From the NCBI GenBank assembly GCA_947311815.1, contig CAMZMA010000085.1, positions 1 through 18,726 on the forward strand: a DNA stretch of 18,726 bases, written 5' to 3'. The notes under the pieces are model-generated. The model worked only from the letters and a program-made list of their open reading frames with translations, searched no databases and had not been told where the DNA came from. Below are positions 13,876 through 18,726 of this stretch, in pieces (the first letter of the stretch is position 1; each line of letters begins with the position of its first letter). A program made the translations under genes and the position numbers. The stretch is from an uncultured Flavobacteriaceae bacterium (GTDB lineage Bacteria; Bacteroidota; Bacteroidia; Flavobacteriales; Flavobacteriaceae).

Positions 13876-15873
13876 TTAGAATAAATCGTTTAATAATATA
13901 TCATCAACTAAATTTGGCAAGGTTATTTTTAAATTAGGAGAACGTTCCATTTCGCGTTTTATAGCAAACAAGGCTTCTTCGTTTCTTGCCCAACTTCTTC
14001 TTGCAATACCGTTATTTACATCGTAAAAGAGTAGTTTTTTTAATCGATTTTCGGCTTCTTGTGTTCCGTCTAAAAGCATTCCGAAGCCACCATTTATAAC
14101 TTCTCCCCAACCAACACCGCCACCGTTATGAATAGAAACCCAAGTGGCGCCTCTAAAACTATCGCCAATGACATTATGTATTGCCATGTCTGCAGTAAAT
14201 TTACTACCGTCATAAATATTTGAGGTTTCTCTATAAGGCGAATCAGTACCGCTCACATCATGATGATCTCTACCTAAAACAACGGGGCCAATTTTACCTG
14301 TTTTTACAGCGTCATTAAATGCTTTGGCTATTTTACTACGTCCTTCAGCATCGGCATACAAGATTCTTGCTTGAGATCCTACCACCATTTTATTCTTTTT
14401 GGCATCTTGTATCCACGTGATATTATCTTGCATTTGCAATTGAATTTCTTCGGGAGAATCACTCATAATATCTTTTAAAACGCGCATTGCAATTTCATCG
14501 GTTTTGTCTAAATCTTCAGGTTTTTGTGAAGTACATACCCAACGAAATGGGCCAAAACCATAATCAAAACACATAGGGCCTAAAATATCTTGTACATATG
14601 ATTTGTATTTAAAATCGATATTATTTGCTGCCATAATATCGGCACCTGCTCTTGATGCTTCTAATAAAAAAGCATTTCCATAATCAAAAAAGTAGGTTCC
14701 TTTTTCGGTATGTTTATTAATTGCTGCTGCATGACGGCGTAAGGTTTTTTGCACTTTTTCTTTGAATACATTTGGTTCTTCGCGAATTAATCGATTAGAT
14801 TCTTCGTACGAAATACCTACAGGATAATAGCCACCTGTCCATGGAATGTGTAATGATGTTTGGTCTGAACCAACATGAATGAAAATATTTTCTTCATAAA
14901 AACGTTCCCAAATTTCGACCACATTTCCTATAAAAGCAATCGAAATTACCTCATCATTTTCTTGTGCTTTTTTGGTTCTAAGTACTAAATCATCAAGATT
15001 GTTAATCAATACATCTACCCAACCTTGTTCATGTCTTTTTTTGGCAGCTTTTTCATTTACTTCGGCAATAACAGTAATGCATCCCGCAATATTTCCTGCT
15101 TTTGGTTGTGCGCCACTCATACCGCCTAAACCAGAGGTTAAAAAGATTTTACCAGCAGGAGTTTCGTCTTTTTTCAATATTTTTCTAAAAGCATTCATCA
15201 CCGTAATTGTTGTGCCATGAACAATTCCTTGAGGTCCAATATACATAAATGAACCTGCTGTCATTTGACCATATTGTGTAACTCCTAAAGCGTTCATTTT
15301 TTCCCAATCATCTGGTTTCGAGTAGTTGGGTATCATCATTCCGTTAGTCACAACCACTCTTGGAGATTCTTTTGATGAAGGAAATAATCCCATCGGATGA
15401 CCAGAATAAAGATGTAATGTTTGTTCGTCTGTCATTTGAGATAAATACTGCATGGTAACTACATATTGTGCCCAATTTTGAAAAACAGCTCCGTTACCTC
15501 CATATGTTATTAATTCTTCAGGATGTTGTGCAACGGCAGGGTCTAAATTATTCTGAATCATGAGCATAATTGCTGCAGCTTGTTTGCTTTTTGCAGGATA
15601 TTCTGAAATGGATCTTGCATAAAAATTATAAGTAGGTTTAAATCGGTACATGTAAATTCTGCCGTAATCTTGTAATTCTTGTGCAAATTCTTTGGCTAAA
15701 GTTGTGTGCCAATCTTTTGGAAAATAGCGTAAAGCATTTCTAATGGCTAGTTTTTTTTCTTCCTTTGATAAAATATCTTTACGTTTTGGTGCTCTATTAA
15801 TTCCTGTAGGATAAGTGTGTTTTGGTGGTAATTTTACAGGAATACCTTGAGTAATTTGTGCTTTAAAATTCAT
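13876..15873 (-). CDS. hutU: Urocanate hydratase (urocanase)
   Basis: Second step of histidine degradation: urocanate and water give 4-imidazolone-5-propanoate, with tightly bound NAD+ as electrophile. The 665-residue protein is longer than the classic bacterial enzyme (about 555) and close to the long form of Flavobacteria and eukaryotes. NAD-site motif SGLGGMSGAQPKAG lies at 247-260, the ITYGGNGAVFQNW region at 122-134, and the active-site segment FGFGPFRWVCTSQKPEDLDKTD at 438-459 with C447 matching the catalytic cysteine. Glycine-rich GGGVGWGEVINGGFG lies near the C-terminus. Frame and motifs are intact. It follows hutH by 43 bases and precedes hutG by 10, so the three are co-transcribed. 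The ATG at 15873 gives MNFKAQITQGIPVKLP, a usual start. Confidence 0.97.
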   Translation of the reverse strand: MNFKAQITQGIPVKLPPKHTYPTGINRAPKRKDILSKEEKKLAIRNALRYFPKDWHTTLAKEFAQELQDYGRIYMYRFKPTYNFYARSISEYPAKSKQAAAIMLMIQNNLDPAVAQHPEELITYGGNGAVFQNWAQYVVTMQYLSQMTDEQTLHLYSGHPMGLFPSSKESPRVVVTNGMMIPNYSKPDDWEKMNALGVTQYGQMTAGSFMYIGPQGIVHGTTITVMNAFRKILKKDETPAGKIFLTSGLGGMSGAQPKAGNIAGCITVIAEVNEKAAKKRHEQGWVDVLINNLDDLVLRTKKAQENDEVISIAFIGNVVEIWERFYEENIFIHVGSDQTSLHIPWTGGYYPVGISYEESNRLIREEPNVFKEKVQKTLRRHAAAINKHTEKGTYFFDYGNAFLLEASRAGADIMAANNIDFKYKSYVQDILGPMCFDYGFGPFRWVCTSQKPEDLDKTDEIAMRVLKDIMSDSPEEIQLQMQDNITWIQDAKKNKMVVGSQARILYADAEGRSKIAKAFNDAVKTGKIGPVVLGRDHHDVSGTDSPYRETSNIYDGSKFTADMAIHNVIGDSFRGATWVSIHNGGGVGWGEVINGGFGMLLDGTQEAENRLKKLLFYDVNNGIARRSWARNEEALFAIKREMERSPNLKITLPNLVDDILLNDLF

Positions 15874-15916
15874 TTTTTGTTATTTTAAATATTTACAATA
15901 CTGCAAATAGGATGTG

Positions 15917-17407
15917 TTATTTTACGATTATTTTTCTTTGTTTAACCAAATCAATCATCGCATTTATATCATCTTTTAAGATTCTATCTTCCTCTAGTTT
16001 TGTTACTTTACTACGGATTATTGCATGGTTTTTTTCAATAATTGCAGATGCTTTTAAAGGTCTTCTAAATTCTAAAGCTTGTGCTGCATACATCAACTCA
16101 ATGGCAAATATTTTTTCTAAATTTCCTAAAATCTGATTGAATTGTCGCCCAGAAATACTTCCCATAGAAACATGATCTTCTTGCCCTAATGAAGTAGGGA
16201 TACTATCGGCAGAAGGAGGAAAACATAAACTTTTATTTTCTGTAACCAAAGCCGCTGTGGTGTACTGTGGTATCATAAAGCCAGAATTTAATCCGCCACT
16301 TTCGGTTAATAATCGAGGCAAACTGTACTTGCCTTCTAGCAATAAGTAAGAGCGTCTGTCAGAAATGTTACCAAGTTCGGCAGTCGCAATACTCGCATAA
16401 TCTAACGCTATTGCTAAGGGTTGTCCATGAAAATTTCCTCCAGAAATAGCCTCGGTATCACTTAAAACAATCGGATTGTCTGTAACCGAATTCATTTCTA
16501 TGGTTGCTAGTTCTTTTAGATGATAATAGGCGTTTCTAGAAGCACCATGAACTTGCGGAATACATCTCATTGAATACGGATCTTGAACGCGTTCGCAATC
16601 TTCGTGCGACATGATATTTTGAGATTCTTTAAAGAGCATTCGCATTCGTTTTGCTACTTTTTGTGTGCCTTTAAATGGGCGAATAGTATGTAGCGCTTTT
16701 TTAAATGGCGATGCACTTCCTTTGTATCCTTCAATACTCATAGCGCCTGCAACATCGGCTAAATTGAGTAAATAGTTCATTTTGTTTAATCCAGCAATAG
16801 CGTGTGCTAAGATAAATTGTGTACCGTTAATTAATGCCAAACCTTCTTTTGCTTGTAAAGAAATAGGTATTAATTGATGCTTTTTTAAAACTTCTTTTGC
16901 TGAAATAATTTGATTGTCTATCCAAAATTCACCTTCGCCCAATAAAGGTAAAAAAAGGTGAGAAAGAGGCGCTAAATCGCCAGAAGCACCTACCGAACCT
17001 TGTTCTGGCACAACAGGCAATAAATCGTTTTCAATAAAATAGATAATACGTTCGATGACCTTTAAACGAATTCCAGAAAAACCTTGACATAATGCATGTA
17101 CTTTGCAAATCATCATGATTTTTGAAAGCTCTTTATCTATTGGGTTTCCAACACCAACCGCATGTGTTATTAATAAATTTGTTTGTAATTGGCTGGTTTC
17201 TTGTGGTGTTATTTGCACATCGCATAAAGGACCAAAACCTGTATTTATACCATAAACAGCTTTGTTTCCGCTAGCCATTTTTTCTACTTTTTTTCTGCAA
17301 ATAGTTACATTTTCTATTGCTTTTTTTGTTAGAGTAGCTTTTAAAACTCCTTCAGCAATTTTAGTAACTTTTGTAACTGTAAGTGTATCTATACCGTATT
17401 TAAACAT
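15917..17407 (-). CDS. hutH: Histidine ammonia-lyase (histidase)
   Basis: First step of histidine degradation: L-histidine gives trans-urocanate and ammonia. The 496-residue protein belongs to the MIO-dependent aromatic ammonia-lyases. The self-forming cofactor triad A141-S142-G143 sits in GSVGASGDLAPLSH. The catalytic tyrosine (Y52) is in VYGINTGFG. GGNFHGQPLA and the later SMGSISGRQFNQ also fit. The length matches the usual 500-510 residues. Phenylalanine or tyrosine ammonia-lyase would share the triad, but linkage to hutU and hutG fixes the substrate as histidine. It is the first gene of the operon, divergent from a LysR-type gene. Its promoter lies directly upstream with a leader of only about 14 bases. 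Confidence 0.96.
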   Translation of the reverse strand: MFKYGIDTLTVTKVTKIAEGVLKATLTKKAIENVTICRKKVEKMASGNKAVYGINTGFGPLCDVQITPQETSQLQTNLLITHAVGVGNPIDKELSKIMMICKVHALCQGFSGIRLKVIERIIYFIENDLLPVVPEQGSVGASGDLAPLSHLFLPLLGEGEFWIDNQIISAKEVLKKHQLIPISLQAKEGLALINGTQFILAHAIAGLNKMNYLLNLADVAGAMSIEGYKGSASPFKKALHTIRPFKGTQKVAKRMRMLFKESQNIMSHEDCERVQDPYSMRCIPQVHGASRNAYYHLKELATIEMNSVTDNPIVLSDTEAISGGNFHGQPLAIALDYASIATAELGNISDRRSYLLLEGKYSLPRLLTESGGLNSGFMIPQYTTAALVTENKSLCFPPSADSIPTSLGQEDHVSMGSISGRQFNQILGNLEKIFAIELMYAAQALEFRRPLKASAIIEKNHAIIRSKVTKLEEDRILKDDINAMIDLVKQRKIIVK

Positions 17408-17427
17408 CGTCTATTTTTTTATATGTA

Positions 17428-17458
17428 CAAAAATAAAGGTACTTTTGATGCTTTACAA
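17428..17458 (-). promoter_or_regulatory. hut operon promoter
   Basis: On the - strand: TTG (17458-17456), 20 bases, TATTTTTG (17435-17428). This is a full consensus match, with RNA start expected near 17421. The -33 element lies inside the dyad described at 17444-17498. Confidence 0.65.
17440..17447 (+). promoter_or_regulatory. Possible -7 element of the LysR-type gene
   Basis: TACTTTTG matches TAnnTTTG, but I see no TTG at the right distance upstream, only a T-run. It lies back-to-back with the hutH -7 element. Confidence 0.35.
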
Positions 17459-17498
17459 GACTAATTAAGGTATTAATTGATAATAATGAAGCATCAAA
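17444..17498. promoter_or_regulatory. Nested dyad between hutH and lysR, candidate regulator site
   Basis: TTTGATGCTT (17444-17453) and AAGCATCAAA (17489-17498) are perfect 10-bp inverted copies. Between them AATTAA (17463-17468) and TTAATT (17473-17478) form a second dyad whose centre is within half a base of the first. The site covers the hutH -33 element and the lysR start codon, a position that fits binding by the LysR-type product. No protein-binding evidence is available here. Confidence 0.45.
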
Positions 17499-18358
17499 TA
17501 GAATTTAGACATTTTAGGTATTTTTTAGCAGTAGCGGAAGAGTTACATTTTAGAAGAGCTGCTGAAAAGCTCTTTATTTCTCAACCAGGACTGAGTAGGC
17601 AAATAAAAAATCTTGAAGATCTACTTGAGGTTACTTTGTTTGAAAGGCATAATAGAAAAGTAATATTAACACCTTCTGGAGTTTTTCTTCAGCAAGAATT
17701 AAACATACAATTTAAGCAATTGGCAGTAATTTTAGAGCGAACAAAGTTGTTTGACAAAGGAAAAGAAGGGAGTTTAAAAATTGGTTATGTAGGTTCTGCA
17801 ATGCAAAATGTAATTCCTGAAATGTTGAAAAATTTTGAAAAGGATATGAAAAATATTCAAATTCAATTGCAAGAATTAGACAACCAAAAACAGGTTGAGT
17901 TTTTGTTAAATAAAGAGATTGATGTTGGGTTTATTAGGCAAGAGAGGGTGCCTAAAAATTTACGAACCAAAGTGCTGAAAAAAGAAACGTTTTCTTTGGT
18001 TTTACCTAAAAATCACGTTATTTCATCTCAGAATTTTAGCAATTTACAGCAACTTAAAGAAGAGTCATTTATTATGTTTGATGCTTCTTACAGTCAATCT
18101 TATTACGAAAAAGTAATGCAAATTTTTGATGATGCTGGTTTTTTTCCTAAAGTTTCGCATGCTACCATTAATGCGAGTTCTATTTATAGATTGGTGGAAA
18201 ATGGTTTTGGCATTTCAATTGTACCAACATCACTTGTTGATGGTTATAATATGGATATTAAATTTATTGAATTAACTAAAATTAAACAGCGAACAGCGTT
18301 AAAAATGGTTTGGAATAACCAAAATATGAATCCTATTTTACAGAATTTTATTCAGTAA
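17486..18358 (+). CDS. LysR-type transcriptional regulator, likely of the hut operon
   Basis: A 290-residue DNA-binding regulator. The winged helix-turn-helix fills about residues 5-65 (FLAVAEELHFRRAAEKLF, then SQPGLSRQIKNLEDLL and LFERHNRKVILTPSG). A linker helix follows, then a substrate-binding-like effector domain from about 90 (GSLKIGYVGSAMQNVIP) to the end. The ATG at 17486 gives MKHQIEFRHFRYFLAVAEE, the usual LysR start; a TTG at 17477 would add only MII. It is divergent from hutH over 78 bases, the classic layout for a LysR regulator and its target operon. That it senses histidine or urocanate is inference from position only; the usual proteobacterial hut regulator, HutC, is an unrelated GntR protein. 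The protein has the normal family length. Confidence 0.9.
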   Translation: MKHQIEFRHFRYFLAVAEELHFRRAAEKLFISQPGLSRQIKNLEDLLEVTLFERHNRKVILTPSGVFLQQELNIQFKQLAVILERTKLFDKGKEGSLKIGYVGSAMQNVIPEMLKNFEKDMKNIQIQLQELDNQKQVEFLLNKEIDVGFIRQERVPKNLRTKVLKKETFSLVLPKNHVISSQNFSNLQQLKEESFIMFDASYSQSYYEKVMQIFDDAGFFPKVSHATINASSIYRLVENGFGISIVPTSLVDGYNMDIKFIELTKIKQRTALKMVWNNQNMNPILQNFIQ

Positions 18359-18403
18359 TCTTTTGAAGTGCAGGTAGTTATGTTTCTCAGGTAACTGAAA
18401 TTC

Positions 18404-18440
18404 GAATAAAAAAAAGCAAGTTAAATTTTCAACTTGCTTT
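18404..18440 (-). terminator. Intrinsic terminator between lysR and purL
   Basis: A perfect 10-bp stem (18413-18422 with 18431-18440) has an 8-base loop. On the - strand it runs into a long T-tract, so it mainly ends the purL transcript. On the + strand it is followed by A-rich sequence but may still slow transcription leaving lysR. Confidence 0.75.
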
Positions 18441-18530
18441 AAAAATAATATAATCCCCCAATTACATCTTTTTTTTAGTAAGCAAATTAAAGATGCCCAT
18501 TTTAAATTTTTAGTAACAAATGTTACAAGG

Positions 18531-18726
18531 TTATTTTCTTTTCTCAATCCACTTACGTGCATTTACAAACGCTTCAAGCCAAGGCGAAACTTCATCTTTT
18601 CTTCCCTTCGGATAAAATGCCCAATTCCATGGAAAGGTAGAACGCTCAATATGTGGCATGGTTACCAAATGACGTCCTGTTTTGTCGCACATCATAGCAG
18701 TGTTAAAGTCTGATCCATTTGGATTA
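18531..18726 (-). CDS. purL: Phosphoribosylformylglycinamidine synthase, C-terminal end (partial)
   Basis: The last 64 residues of FGAM synthase, the fourth step of purine synthesis, cut by the window edge; it is too short for a simple gene caller. The frame runs from 18725 to TAA at 18533-18531. Translation shows NPNGSDFNTAMMCDKTGRHL, then MPHIERSTFPW with the His and Glu of the glutamine amidotransferase triad, and the ending SPWLEAFVNARKWIEKRK. This is the class I amidotransferase C-terminus of the large single-chain PurL, not the separate PurQ subunit of Gram-positive bacteria, judging by the MPHxER context and the FVNARKW tail. The nucleophile cysteine lies outside the window. The rest of the gene should continue to the right on the - strand. 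Confidence 0.9.
   Translation of the reverse strand, partial: NPNGSDFNTAMMCDKTGRHLVTMPHIERSTFPWNWAFYPKGRKDEVSPWLEAFVNARKWIEKRK

Noticed and set aside
14972..15220. + strand frames inside hutU, hutH and dnaX
   Set aside because: They are antisense to complete, motif-bearing enzymes and have no features of their own.
18513..18526. GTAAC-AAAT-GTTAC hairpin just after the purL stop
   Set aside because: A 5-bp AT-rich stem with no T-run on the - strand. The stronger terminator lies at 18404-18440.

Overview
The window looks like a Flavobacteriaceae chromosome segment, probably from a marine relative of Polaribacter or Tenacibaculum. It is strongly AT-rich. Its promoters fit the Bacteroidetes pattern (TTG, about 20 bases, TAnnTTTG), and its protein variants are Flavobacteria-like (long urocanase, PurL and DnaX tails). 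I see no insertion sequence, phage gene, CRISPR array, tRNA or rRNA. No gene-free stretch exceeds about 220 bases.

Left part (1-5561, + strand). The window opens inside an alpha-2-macroglobulin gene, but bases 1-145 are an inverted copy of that same gene, giving a 75-base perfect inverted repeat. This looks like a fold-back junction at a contig end. The macroglobulin gene is followed by pbpC (penicillin-binding protein 1C), the usual partner of bacterial macroglobulins. A CPA1-type cation/proton antiporter with a C-terminal nucleotide-binding tail follows.

Middle (5558-12080). A CPA2-type antiporter, also with TrkA-like tail domains, lies tail-to-tail with the first; the two stop codons share one TTAA. 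Upstream of it on the - strand is dnaX, split into two frames exactly at A AAA AAG. It is either a programmed -1 frameshift making short and long clamp-loader subunits, or a one-base deletion in a homopolymer. Divergent from dnaX is msrA, a predicted lipoprotein, closed by a strong bidirectional terminator shared with a long-chain acyl-CoA ligase gene. Upstream of the ligase lies a short segment with two strong hairpins, a near-consensus promoter and a T-tract. It is the best candidate here for an unannotated small RNA.

Right part (12081-18726). A histidine-utilisation operon (hutH-hutU-hutG, - strand) is followed by a secreted protein built of regular 11-residue repeats. hutI is not in the cluster. 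A divergent LysR-type gene faces hutH across a compact promoter region with a nested dyad, a plausible control site for both. The window ends in the 3' end of purL on the - strand, with a hairpin terminator between it and lysR.

The genes are mostly housekeeping or catabolic. I found no clear new multi-gene system. The observations most worth testing are the dnaX frame change and the hairpin RNA candidate, followed by the 11-residue-repeat protein.
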